Below are positions 25,087 to 33,084 of a stretch of DNA of 53,613 bases, piece after piece. Each line of letters opens with the position of its first letter. Position 1 is the first letter of the stretch. Location of the stretch: positions 1-53,613 of the forward strand of contig JAOAIJ010000018.1 in NCBI GenBank assembly GCA_026414765.1. Direction: 5' to 3'. The DNA comes from Clostridia bacterium. GTDB lineage: Bacteria > Bacillota > Clostridia > Acetivibrionales > DSM-27016. Below the pieces are notes generated by a model that did not search any database, had not been told where the DNA came from, and was given only the letters and a program-made list of their open reading frames with translations. Both the position numbers and the translations under genes were made by a program.

Positions 25087-25404
25087 ATGGGAAGGATTAT
25101 TTTTTCGCTGGTGATAGGAGTGGTTGCTGGAATAATTGATATTATTCCAATGTTTTTACAAAAGCTTGACAAGTATGCAATATTATCGGCTTTTGTGCAG
25201 TGGATCATTTTAGGATTTATAATTACCCATATTCAATTTGGTGTTGAAGGATGGCTTAAAGGATTGATAGTTTCAGTGCTGTTAGCACTTCCAATTATTA
25301 TTCTTGTTATGAAAACTGATTTTAAATCGATTTTTCCCATTCTTGTTATGTCAGGAATATTAGGAAGTTTAGTTGGCTTTATAGGTGATAAGTATGTCAA
25401 GTAA
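25087..25404 (+). CDS. Hypothetical small membrane protein
   Basis: A 105-residue protein with four hydrophobic segments (about 3-22, 30-50, 57-75, 80-100) and the polar turn HIQFGVEGWLKG. Similar proteins often follow ECF sigma genes in Clostridia, which fits the sigma remnant just upstream. GAGGGGG precedes the ATG. It overlaps the next gene by 11 bases. Confidence 0.6.
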   Translation: MGRIIFSLVIGVVAGIIDIIPMFLQKLDKYAILSAFVQWIILGFIITHIQFGVEGWLKGLIVSVLLALPIIILVMKTDFKSIFPILVMSGILGSLVGFIGDKYVK

Positions 25405-25753
25405 AACATCTATGCAAATAAAAGTTGTGAATGCCAGGCTTTTGAAAGATTATGGAAGCTGGATTTATTGCGATGTCTGTAACAGTACAGTTGGATATCT
25501 TTGCTACACTACATATCAATACTTTGTATATAATTTTACTTGTAATTGTGGAAGCAAAGGTGTGGTTGAAATTAGAAGAATAGAGGGTGAATCTGATAAG
25601 ATATTGGATAGTACGTTGAATTTGCTTCTGAGAAAAGGGAGGCTGTGTTGCCCGTTTGATCAATCGCCGTTGTTTTCTATAGTTAATAAAAATGTTAAAG
25701 AATGCAGTTATGATATTGTGTGCAAGAAGTGTTTTAAACACTTTACCATTTAA
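25394..25753 (+). CDS. Hypothetical zinc-ribbon-like Cys-rich protein
   Basis: A 119-residue cytoplasmic protein with paired cysteines: CDVCN near 24, CNCG near 47, CCPFD near 86 and CKKCF near the C-terminus. The spacing suggests two zinc ribbons. No family recognised. ATG 25394 with AGGTGATA upstream was preferred; it overlaps the preceding membrane protein gene, so the pair is co-translated. Confidence 0.55.
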   Translation: MSSKTSMQIKVVNARLLKDYGSWIYCDVCNSTVGYLCYTTYQYFVYNFTCNCGSKGVVEIRRIEGESDKILDSTLNLLLRKGRLCCPFDQSPLFSIVNKNVKECSYDIVCKKCFKHFTI

Positions 25754-25842
25754 GTTTATGTCGCAAATTTATGCTTATATAAACAAAAAAGTATGCATAA
25801 AAGTCAAAATAGATTAAAGTACTCTATGTAGCAAAAATTACC

Positions 25843-25887
25843 AAAAAGTCTTGCAGCACAAATATTTGTAACTGATTAAGGCTTTTT
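25843..25887 (+). terminator. Probable terminator after the zinc-ribbon gene
   Basis: AAAAAGTCTT pairs with AAGGCTTTTT (one G-T), with a 25-base loop and a T-rich end. The long loop makes it moderate. Confidence 0.4.
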
Positions 25888-25912
25888 GTGTTTTTGAGGA
25901 AAACATAGAGCT

Positions 25913-25954
25913 AAACCTGCACTAAATAATGTTCTATTCATGTAATGCAGGTTT
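25913..25954 (+). terminator. Possible second terminator
   Basis: AAACCTGCA and TGCAGGTTT are 24 bases apart, followed by TTATTAA. It overlaps the first codons of the next open frame, which suggests the frame's true start lies further in or is lost. Confidence 0.35.
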
Positions 25955-26373
25955 TTATTAATCTTGTATTAGAAGTTGGATATGATTGCCTTTTTATAAG
26001 TTTCTGCTGTGCTATATTAATATCATCACTCAAAGCTATTGCTATCAGTCCTGGTAATACAAACAGCAAAATTAGCAGTTTTACTTATACAGTAAGCTAT
26101 AATAGCGATATTGGAACAAACAGCAGCAATATTGCTGCACCTAGGCTTAAAGCTACACCAAAAAAAGGAGACAAGGTAATAAATGGCGCAGCTTCTCCGT
26201 TATCAACAGTAACGATTAAAGTGAATGGGAAGGATGGTGGAACAGCTAAAACAGATTCAAAGGGTAATTTTACTATAAAACTGAGTAGTGCACTAAAAGC
26301 CGGAGATAAGCTGGAGTTGACATATAAAATCAATAACAAATCCAGTGCACCTTTGAATATAACGATAAAATAA
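25945..26373 (+). CDS. Secreted protein remnant with one bacterial Ig-like domain
   Basis: A 142-residue open frame. Residues about 13-34 are hydrophobic, like a damaged signal peptide or membrane segment. A single Big_6-type Ig-like repeat fills the C-terminus: KGDKVINGAASPLSTVTIKV, then KDGGTAKTDSKGNFTIKLSS and LELTYKINNKSSAPL. Such repeats normally occur in strings in large cell-surface proteins, so this is probably a 5'-truncated last repeat. The start codon is inside a hairpin and has no clear ribosome site. Confidence 0.5.
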   Translation: MQVFINLVLEVGYDCLFISFCCAILISSLKAIAISPGNTNSKISSFTYTVSYNSDIGTNSSNIAAPRLKATPKKGDKVINGAASPLSTVTIKVNGKDGGTAKTDSKGNFTIKLSSALKAGDKLELTYKINNKSSAPLNITIK

Positions 26374-26522
26374 AAAGGGTTATTTGTTCTGTCAACAAGA
26401 AATAAAAGTCAGATTATTATATAATATTTTATAAGATGATTGGTACTGTCAAAGCTAGGATGAACAAGCTTTGATTTAGTCGTGGGTTTGTAAGTCTAGG
26501 CATCGCCTTAACCACGATTTAT

Positions 26523-26553
26523 CTGAAAACCCTTGATAATCAAGGGTTTTCAG
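26523..26553. repeat. Perfect 15-bp-arm palindrome at a mosaic junction
   Basis: CTGAAAACCCTTGAT and its exact complement flank a single A. A second, imperfect hairpin (GTGG/CCAC with a 30-base loop) lies just upstream at about 26483-26518. Restriction-protein coding starts at its right edge, so this may be the end of a mobile element or a terminator. Confidence 0.5.
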
Positions 26554-26946
26554 CGTTTGTTCAGAGTACTTGGATGGACACCCCAAAAGATGGCGGTGGA
26601 ATGGAACAATGTTGACATCGCCCTTTTTAATAGGCTCCCAAGAGAGGATAAAAACCTGATTGCTGTTGTTGAAGCTAATAAAAAAAGAAATTCCTGCCTG
26701 ACGGCCTATTCACAGGCACGAGGTTATGCAAGTGCAAAAGGCAGGGAAAGCTGCAATCTGCTGATTGTCTCTGATGGTCTCCGGTATGGTGTGTACATTA
26801 GGAAGGATGACGATTATATTCTTCATGCCTATATGAATCTTACCGACTTTAAGAATGAATATCCCATATATGGGTGTAAAGGGATAAGAGAGGGCATTGG
26901 CGGGCAAAAGCTTCATCTTGGGATGGAAGGTCATACCATTATTTGA
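26544..26946 (+). pseudogene. Type I restriction R-like N-terminal domain fragment fused to an MGMT-like tail
   Basis: FQRLFRVLGWTPQ, VEWNNVDIALFNRLPREDKN, LIAVVEANKKRNSCLTAYSQ and DGLRYGVYIRKDDDYILHAY match the HSDR_N-type nuclease domain of restriction-like proteins. The E-x-K motif reads EAN here, so the usual lysine is already lost. At about 26885 the frame switches into GIGGQKLHLGMEGHTII, a copy of the C-terminus of the MGMT-like protein at 15975. The chimera ends without the rest of either protein. Confidence 0.7.
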
Positions 26947-26958
26947 GGAGGATTTTTT

Positions 26959-27426
26959 ATGGATATTCTAAATAGGTTGTTGGAATGCGAGCCATATGTT
27001 CAATATGCTGTGAGAAAAAATATTCTGAGGCAGAATAAGAATGAATTAAGCGGATTAAAAACTTCTGTGCTATCGGATATACGAATTTATAAATATTTAA
27101 ATGATATAGTTGATTTTAATGCAACACTCGTTACTAATCATAAAAATCCCGATATTCCAATACATAAATTGCTATTTTTGCTGGAAGTGGGACTGGATAC
27201 CGATGTTCCTCAAATAGACATGGTAATACAGCAGATATTAAAGAATAAAGATGAAAATGGATTTCCAAAGAGTATGACTAACATACCAAAGCACTTCGGT
27301 GGTTCAGGAGAGGATACACTTGATATTATTGAAACTAAAGCAAACTCAAAATATCAGTTCATTCCTGAATCTGTCTATCAAAAGTGTAAGGAATGGGACT
27401 TTGGTCAAAAGAAGCAACCATCATAA
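26959..27426 (+). pseudogene. Internally deleted copy of the alpha/alpha-toroid gene
   Basis: The first 121 residues and residues 269-303 of the protein at 16462 are present with only scattered changes, but the 148 codons between are gone in frame, with a short CT/TTGAT homology at the joint. The C-terminus also ends early at QKKQPS, where the sequence joins the minus-strand oxidoreductase remnant. The order MGMT-tail then toroid copies the order at 15975-17433, so this was a segmental duplication. GAGGAGG precedes its ATG. Confidence 0.8.
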
Positions 27427-28607
27427 GTAAATCTTGAGCCATGACAAGGACAATCCCAGGATTTTTCTGCTGAATTCCAGCTTAATTCGCAGCCCATATG
27501 TGTGCATGTTGTATCTACGACATGTAGTGTGTCCTGCTCATCCCTATATGCTCCAGCTCTTTGGCCGCTTGCCTCAATCACTTTTCCTTCTCCCGGTCTA
27601 ATATCTACATCCAGCGAAAGGGAAGATAATTTACCTTTTATTAGTTCCTTTGCAACATTAAGGTTTTCCACAGCAAAGGTTTTAAGTGAAGCTGATATTG
27701 TTTGTCGAGATGGATTGTACACATCCTGCCAAGGACTATTCCCATTAACGATTAAATCTCTTAATAGCATAGCGGAAGCCACACTGTTGGTCATTCCCCA
27801 TTTCCCATAGCCGGTAGCTACATACATATTGGGGGTTTTTGATGTGAAGTGTCCTACATATGGCAGGTCATCTAAAGTCATACAGTCTTGAGTAGACCAA
27901 CGATAAGGAATGTCTGCTACTGTAAAGGTTTCATTTGCAAAGTCTATTAATGCTTCATAGTGCTTGATAGTGTCTTCGCCCTGTCCTGTTTTATGATGCT
28001 CGCCCCCGATTAATATCAATTCACCATGCTCAGTTAGCTGATTTCGTAAAGAGCGTCCAGGCTCTTCAGCTGTTATATACATTCCACCCGGATACTTTTC
28101 CTTTGCCTTGATTGCAACAACATAGGACCGTCCGGGATATATCCTTGTGAAGTACAAACCGGTTTTATTATAACAAGGGTAATGAGAAGCAATGATAACC
28201 TTTTCAGCGACTACCTTTTTTCCTTTATCAGTAATTAATGTGTATGCCCCATCTTCTTCGATATTTACGATTCTGCTTTGTTCAAATATCTGGCTGTTGT
28301 TTCCTATAATTTTTTCTGCAAGAGGAAGCAGAAATTTTCGTGGGTGGAATTGAGCCTGATTATCAAATCGCACAGCGGCTTTAATGGGGAACGGCAAAGG
28401 TGTTTCTTCTAGATAGGTTGCCTTTATACCAAGGGAAGATGCGGTATTTGCTCCTTTTATATACTCATTATAGGGTTCTATACACCATTTATTTTTCACT
28501 GATATAAATAAATTATCCAATTCATGAGTTTGATCATAAAAGCAAACCGGTTTTAACCTAAACTTAAAGTGTAGCAGATTATGTAACGTAAACATATTAT
28601 GTAGCAT
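27405..28607 (-). pseudogene. FAD-dependent oxidoreductase with Rieske domain, truncated at both ends
   Basis: A 400-codon frame. PFPIKAAVRFDNQAQFHPRK, IASHYPCYNKTGLYFTRIYP, MTLDDLPYVGHF and NMYVATGYGKWGMTNSVASA belong to DadA-type FAD oxidoreductases fused to a Rieske domain. The Rieske ligands are in CTHMGC and CPCHGSRF. The N-terminal Gly-x-Gly-x-x-Gly FAD-binding motif is missing; the first 35 residues look frameshifted. The C-terminus stops at SRFTYDG, where about 25 residues are normally left, and three foreign residues follow. Both losses argue for a dead gene. It is divergent from the DUF2935 gene. Confidence 0.75.
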
Positions 28608-28638
28608 AGTATGAAATATTCATAAGGAGGAATATACT

Positions 28639-29559
28639 ATGCTATCAAGCTTGGATTTTGTGCGGCAGTCACTTGAAATACATCTGTTTTTTGCAAGAAT
28701 AATGAAAGAACACTCATTTTTCCTTGAAGTAGGATTTACACCAAAGGATGATAACTTTACCCAAAAGGCAGATGAATTTCGAAGGGAGTTTGACAGACTT
28801 TTAGCAGAAGTCGTACCGCTTTCAAATGGTATTGTAAGCCCAGGAGTGCTTCAGTCAGGAGAGGTAATAACTCAATATACGCTTAAAGCAGAAATGGCTT
28901 CATCGTATTTTACAGGAGTGCGGATACCAACAGAATTGACTCAGGCGGAAGCAGGATTAATGGGTGGAGGCTTAATGGCAGTAAATCCAATGCTTGAGCA
29001 GAGAGTATCTTTGATAAATCAGGGGGCTATGGGCTTAATATCTGCTCTAATACAGTTTAAAGCCACAATTCTATCAAATGTTTTATCCTGCAAAATGTTT
29101 ACACATACCTACCCGTTAATGGTAGATCATATTTTGAGGGAAGTGAAGTTTTACTTACGAATGGTTCAAAGGCTTCAAAACAGAGAAACTATAAATGTAG
29201 ATAGAGAAGCCTTGGAACAAGAAGTGTTCTGGAACAGAATCATGGCAGAACACTCAAAGTTTATTCGTGGTTTGCTTGATCCTACTGAAAATGATTTGAT
29301 AAATACAGCCAACAATTTTAGTAATGAGTTTGACAAGTTGACGGCAGAAGCGATGGCTGCCATGGATAAGACCGTACCTATAGCAAAAGTCACAGATGAC
29401 AGCCTGAGGGCAACTGCAGCAATCCGGGATTTCAAAGCACAGGGAACACAAGGGTTGGTTGAATGCAAGATTAAATCAATTATTATTCCATTATTGGGTG
29501 ACCATACATTGCGTGAAGCCAATCACTATCTGAGGCTTTTAAAGATATTTGAAAGGTAA
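28639..29559 (+). CDS. DUF2935 protein
   Basis: A 306-residue protein made of two similar halves, each a four-helix bundle. The repeats share the pattern E-x-x-F-(W/F)-x-R-I-M-x-E-H-(S): EIHLFFARIMKEHSFFLE near residue 13 and EVFWNRIMAEHSKFIRGL near residue 197. DUF2935 proteins are common in Clostridia and Bacilli; the conserved Glu/His residues suggest a di-metal or haem-type site, not proven. AAGGAGG sits upstream of the ATG. Complete length for the family. Confidence 0.85.
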   Translation: MLSSLDFVRQSLEIHLFFARIMKEHSFFLEVGFTPKDDNFTQKADEFRREFDRLLAEVVPLSNGIVSPGVLQSGEVITQYTLKAEMASSYFTGVRIPTELTQAEAGLMGGGLMAVNPMLEQRVSLINQGAMGLISALIQFKATILSNVLSCKMFTHTYPLMVDHILREVKFYLRMVQRLQNRETINVDREALEQEVFWNRIMAEHSKFIRGLLDPTENDLINTANNFSNEFDKLTAEAMAAMDKTVPIAKVTDDSLRATAAIRDFKAQGTQGLVECKIKSIIIPLLGDHTLREANHYLRLLKIFER

Positions 29560-29630
29560 TTGGTATTATGAATAGCATTTGGTTTTAGCCAAACATTATT
29601 ATGTGAAAAAATTGTTTGGATGAAACCAAA

Positions 29631-29762
29631 ATGTGTGTAAATAAAATGGATTATCCTAATCCAGGAATAGAGTGTGTTGTAAATACTTGTGGTTACTATA
29701 TGTCAGGTAACCATTGCTCAGTGGAAAAAAATAGAGGTGCAGCCGAGAAACGTCTAAAATAA
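29631..29762 (+). CDS. DUF1540 small Cys-rich protein
   Basis: Forty-three residues: IECVVNTCGYYMSGNHCSVE is the DUF1540 core, with four cysteines in the order C-x4-C-x8-C plus one near the N-terminus. Such proteins are small metal-binding or spore-associated proteins in Clostridia. ATG 29646 is an alternative start. The ribosome site is weak. A terminator follows. Confidence 0.65.
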   Translation: MCVNKMDYPNPGIECVVNTCGYYMSGNHCSVEKNRGAAEKRLK

Positions 29763-29787
29763 TTAATTTACAGTTATAGTGAAAAAT

Positions 29788-29833
29788 AAGAGAATTGAAT
29801 CCTGTTTTCAGGAGGCAGTTTTCTTGTTTTTTT
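29788..29833 (+). terminator. Terminator after the DUF1540 gene
   Basis: AAGAGAATTG pairs with CAGTTTTCTT (G-T pairs allowed), enclosing an inner CCTG/CAGG hairpin, followed by a seven-T run. Confidence 0.55.
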
Positions 29834-29928
29834 AAAAGTTTAATATTCATTTTATATATGAGCTGTCGTTTTTGAATTTATATAAAAAATTGGGATTACA
29901 CCCTTCATTACTTAATCAATCTCTTAAC

Positions 29929-30015
29929 TCACACCATATTTATCAATCTTCTCAGGTTGTATGCAAGGAAACTAAGCCCCAACTCAGCTGTTTTGTTTTT
30001 GTAAATCTTTGAGTA
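29929..30015 (-). pseudogene. Transposase C-terminal remnant
   Basis: On the minus strand, KNKTAELGLSFLAYNLRRLI is the typical end of IS1182/IS4-type transposases, followed by NMV and a stop. Only about 28 codons survive. No inverted repeats are seen nearby. It fills most of the gap before the TetR operon together with the DUF1540 terminator. Confidence 0.55.
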
Positions 30016-30021
30016 ACCGTA

Positions 30022-30050
30022 TTGACAATATATGAATATAGTTCTAAAAT
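30022..30050 (+). promoter_or_regulatory. Promoter of the membrane protein/TetR operon
   Basis: TTGACA, 17 bases, TAAAAT. It is embedded in the operator listed next. Confidence 0.65.
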
Positions 30051-30067
30051 GAATTATGTTCATATAT
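30028..30067 (+). promoter_or_regulatory. Probable TetR operator
   Basis: ATATATGAATATA (30028-30040) and TATGTTCATATAT (30055-30067) form a near-perfect inverted repeat (12 of 13) with a 14-base spacer. One arm lies in the promoter spacer and the other just after the -10, ideal for repression by the TetR protein encoded as second gene. Confidence 0.5.
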
Positions 30068-30094
30068 TTAAGTAATAGCTTCAAATGAAAGGAA

Positions 30095-30541
30095 GTGGTA
30101 AAAATAAAGATTTTTAGTTTCTGGCAAAAATGGTTGTTTACAGTTGGGTTGATAATGTCGATTTTTGGATTGTTACTTGCTTTTTTTAACCAGTCGGAAT
30201 TTTTCAACCTGATTTATAATAACCAAATAAACTCATTGTTTTGGGATGATGGACAATTAACTGAAAAAACTATTATGTTTCAGAAACTGGTATATGGAGT
30301 GCTAGGTGCGACTTGTATTGGATTCGGGGCTTTTATTTCATTCATTGCTTTTTACCCGTTCAGAAATAAAGAGTTATGGTCTTGGAATTGTATTGCAGTT
30401 GCTGTGACGTTATGGTTTATTCCGGATACAGTCTTATCTTTATACTTCGGTGCGGCATTTAATGCGGTCTTAAATACACTACTATATATTGCAATACTTT
30501 TTCCCTTAATCTTTACAAAAAAACATTTTCAGAGGATTTAG
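30095..30541 (+). CDS. Hypothetical four-helix membrane protein
   Basis: A 148-residue membrane protein with segments at about 12-32, 68-90, 98-118 and 122-140. SFWQKWLFTVGLIMSIFGLL and the loop EKTIMFQKLVYGVLGATCIG are typical of a family of clostridial proteins encoded next to TetR regulators. It is probably the target of the TetR. The start is GTG 30095 with GGAAG very close to it; a non-canonical start a few codons later is possible. Four bases separate it from tetR. Confidence 0.65.
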   Translation: MVKIKIFSFWQKWLFTVGLIMSIFGLLLAFFNQSEFFNLIYNNQINSLFWDDGQLTEKTIMFQKLVYGVLGATCIGFGAFISFIAFYPFRNKELWSWNCIAVAVTLWFIPDTVLSLYFGAAFNAVLNTLLYIAILFPLIFTKKHFQRI

Positions 30542-30544
30542 TAT

Positions 30545-31150
30545 ATGGCAGGACTACGGGAGAAGAAGAAAACTGATAGGAATAAACGTATACAAAATGC
30601 TGCTATTAAGCTTTTTGGAACACAGGGTTATGAAGCTACTACTATGAGAGGAATTGCGCAAGAGGCAGAATTGGGAGTCGGAACGCTTTACAACTATTAC
30701 AAATCAAAGGGAGAAATACTTCTTTCAATTATTGATGACAAATCCGAAGAGTTCGTTTATGAGTTTGATGATGCAATAAAAAATCGAAAGAATGACATTT
30801 TTAGTTCCGTGAGTACATTCTTTGGAATATATATAAAAAGCTTTTCGATTTATAATAAACGGATATGGCGAGAGTTTCTTTCAGCAGCACTGACTAAACA
30901 GCCATCAATCATTGAGTATATATGGGCGATTGACTCTATTTTTATAAAAAAATTTACTGAGTTGCTTCAACGCTTTGCAAAAGATGGACTTATTGGGAAT
31001 GGCATCGACTTTGAATCTATTTCACTTACTTTTTATAGTGTTTTGGGTTTTCATATTCTTAAATATATATCGGATGAGGATATATCAATCGAAGTACTGA
31101 AAGAATCATTTGAAAAGCAGATTCGTGTACTTATAGCGGGTTTGATATAG
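30545..31150 (+). CDS. TetR/AcrR family transcriptional regulator
   Basis: A 201-residue regulator. The N-terminal HTH is canonical: AIKLFGTQGYEATTMRGIAQ, then EAELGVGTLYNYYKSKGEIL. The helical C-terminal ligand domain is unremarkable, and the ligand cannot be predicted. It is co-transcribed with the membrane protein 4 bases upstream. The operon promoter is overlaid by an inverted repeat that fits a TetR dimer. Confidence 0.9.
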   Translation: MAGLREKKKTDRNKRIQNAAIKLFGTQGYEATTMRGIAQEAELGVGTLYNYYKSKGEILLSIIDDKSEEFVYEFDDAIKNRKNDIFSSVSTFFGIYIKSFSIYNKRIWREFLSAALTKQPSIIEYIWAIDSIFIKKFTELLQRFAKDGLIGNGIDFESISLTFYSVLGFHILKYISDEDISIEVLKESFEKQIRVLIAGLI

Positions 31151-31200
31151 GATGTATTTAATAAAATGAGGTGTTCAAACCTTTTGGTTATAATCACAAA

Positions 31201-32939
31201 GAAGCACGGGGACGGTTCGAAACCACTGAAAAAGTGCCATTTTCATATAACTTTTAGCCAGTAAATTTTACCTTTAACAGAAATATTCGAAATTTTTACC
31301 ATACAGTAATAAATAACGTTAAAACGAGAGGGTAGTAGGCTTGCTATCCTCTTTAAATTTACTGCTAATGCTGTTAATTTTGCTTGCGTTCGCATGCTTC
31401 TAAGACCATACCCTCTGGCACGATCCATCCCATGAAATCTTTTCATTTCACCATTTTTCCATTCATGACTTGCTCGTTTCTTGTACTTTTCTAAAAACCC
31501 AGGCATCTTGGCTCGCTGGCTATATTCGTAAAATTCCGGGGTGTTCAAACCTAATAACAGCTTATTTGCTATATTGCTTCCATTTATACAATTTTTCCGG
31601 TTCGGGCAGTTACGGCAGGCTTCTTTTTCAAATTTGTATTCTAAAAACTGTCGCCCATCCTTTCTTGTTACCTTCTTTTTATCAACTGTATAATTCCCAT
31701 ATTCACAAAACCACTGGTCTGAGTCTTTATTGTATTTGTATCTGTTTTCGTCCACCCGATAAACTGTTTCACTTACAGGAATAATTGCTTCCACATGATC
31801 TCTTTCCAATATTTCAAGAATCGGTTTTCTGAAATATCCTTTATCCCCATAGGCTCCTTTGATATTTATCCCACACTCCTTTGTCTTAGTGTATAGCTCT
31901 TCATATCCACTTCCATCTACATAAGCCCCATCGTGGGCATCAACTGCAGTAATTATTCTTTCTTCAGGAAGCATTGTAAACTCTACTTTATATCCGAAAA
32001 AGCTATTTGTTTTAGATTTATAGCCTACTCTGGCATCTTCATCAACTAATGACCTTATACCTTTTTGTTGAATAAATTTAGGGTCTTTCAATATCTCTTC
32101 AGCTTTATCTATCGCATTTTTTGTTTCTGGTAAGATCGATACATCAACTTCATTTTTTACTTCCGTAATAAGCTCTTCCAGATAGTTCTTCATGGTTTCT
32201 TTTGCTTGCTTATGGTCTTCTATCTCCTTGTAGTTTGGAATTTTTACGTCTATCTGCTCTGGGATTATCCCATTTTCTTCATTGAGGCTTTTAAGAATTT
32301 TTTTAGCAAGATGCTTCATAACCCTTTCAGGTACTTTCTTTGTGGTATTAGCTTCTGTATGAGTACAATCTATACTGATTCCAGTCCCCTTGATTATTCC
32401 TTTCTCTACACACTGCTTTACTACTTCTTTAATAATGTCATCCAGAGTTGCATATTTCAATCTTTGGATTCTGAATTTCGCCAGTAGACTCGGGTCAGGG
32501 AGGTCTTCTTCAGGATTTATGCCAATAAACCACATGTAGGCAAGGTTTACTGCTGCATTTTCTATAATCTGAATGTCCGAAAGGTTGTACATGTATTGTA
32601 GAATCAGTAATTTTGCCATCATCTCAGGCTCTTTTGCAGGTCTTCCATAATATTTGCAGTAGGAATCTTCTAATATTTTATTGATGAAACTGAAATTTAC
32701 TGCATTATTTATTCGTTTAAGTATATGATTTTCTGGAATTTTGTTATATAATATTGAATACAAACTTAATTGCTTAGGTTCATTCTTAAGCATCAAGAAA
32801 CCCCCTTGTAGATAATGTTTGCGTCACATTCATTATATCATACAAAGGGGTTTTTTGATAGGCTTGTATAGTATTTTATTGCATTATTTACAATATTTAT
32901 TTAAAGTTTTTCAGTGGTTTCGGACGGTTCCTGTGCTTC
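31201..32939. mobile_element. Complete IS1182-family insertion sequence
   Basis: The two ends form 33-bp imperfect inverted repeats (31201-31233 and 32907-32939, four mismatches), starting GAAGCAC and ending at CCACTGAAAAA on each side. Between them is one full-length transposase on the minus strand. An open frame and clean ends suggest a recent insertion that could still be mobile. I could not identify a convincing target duplication. Confidence 0.85.
31243..32796 (-). CDS. IS1182 family transposase
   Basis: A 517-residue DDE transposase. The N-terminal half has YGRPAKEPEMMAKLLILQYM and DLPDPSLLAKFRIQRL, then the RNase H fold with ISIDCTHTEANTTKK (first Asp), AVDAHDGAYVDGSGYEELYT and GAYGDKGYFRK (second Asp). 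The Cys-rich insertion is CRNCPNRKNC, and the catalytic Glu region is in KRFHGMDRARGYGLRSMR. The full length is intact with no frameshift. Confidence 0.9.
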   Translation of the reverse strand: MMLKNEPKQLSLYSILYNKIPENHILKRINNAVNFSFINKILEDSYCKYYGRPAKEPEMMAKLLILQYMYNLSDIQIIENAAVNLAYMWFIGINPEEDLPDPSLLAKFRIQRLKYATLDDIIKEVVKQCVEKGIIKGTGISIDCTHTEANTTKKVPERVMKHLAKKILKSLNEENGIIPEQIDVKIPNYKEIEDHKQAKETMKNYLEELITEVKNEVDVSILPETKNAIDKAEEILKDPKFIQQKGIRSLVDEDARVGYKSKTNSFFGYKVEFTMLPEERIITAVDAHDGAYVDGSGYEELYTKTKECGINIKGAYGDKGYFRKPILEILERDHVEAIIPVSETVYRVDENRYKYNKDSDQWFCEYGNYTVDKKKVTRKDGRQFLEYKFEKEACRNCPNRKNCINGSNIANKLLLGLNTPEFYEYSQRAKMPGFLEKYKKRASHEWKNGEMKRFHGMDRARGYGLRSMRTQAKLTALAVNLKRIASLLPSRFNVIYYCMVKISNISVKGKIYWLKVI

Positions 32940-33084
32940 TTCTTTAAAACTTAATAAATTGAAGGAAAAAACAATTTTAATGTACCATGGTTTCCATCCA
33001 AACGGTATTCATTATACAACTAAAAAATTAAAATGATTAACAAAAAGGTATATAATGCGATTTTCGGCATTTCAATTTTCAAAA

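Noticed and set aside
29560-30094. Second intact insertion sequence
   Set aside because: Only about 28 codons of a transposase tail survive and there are no paired inverted repeats.
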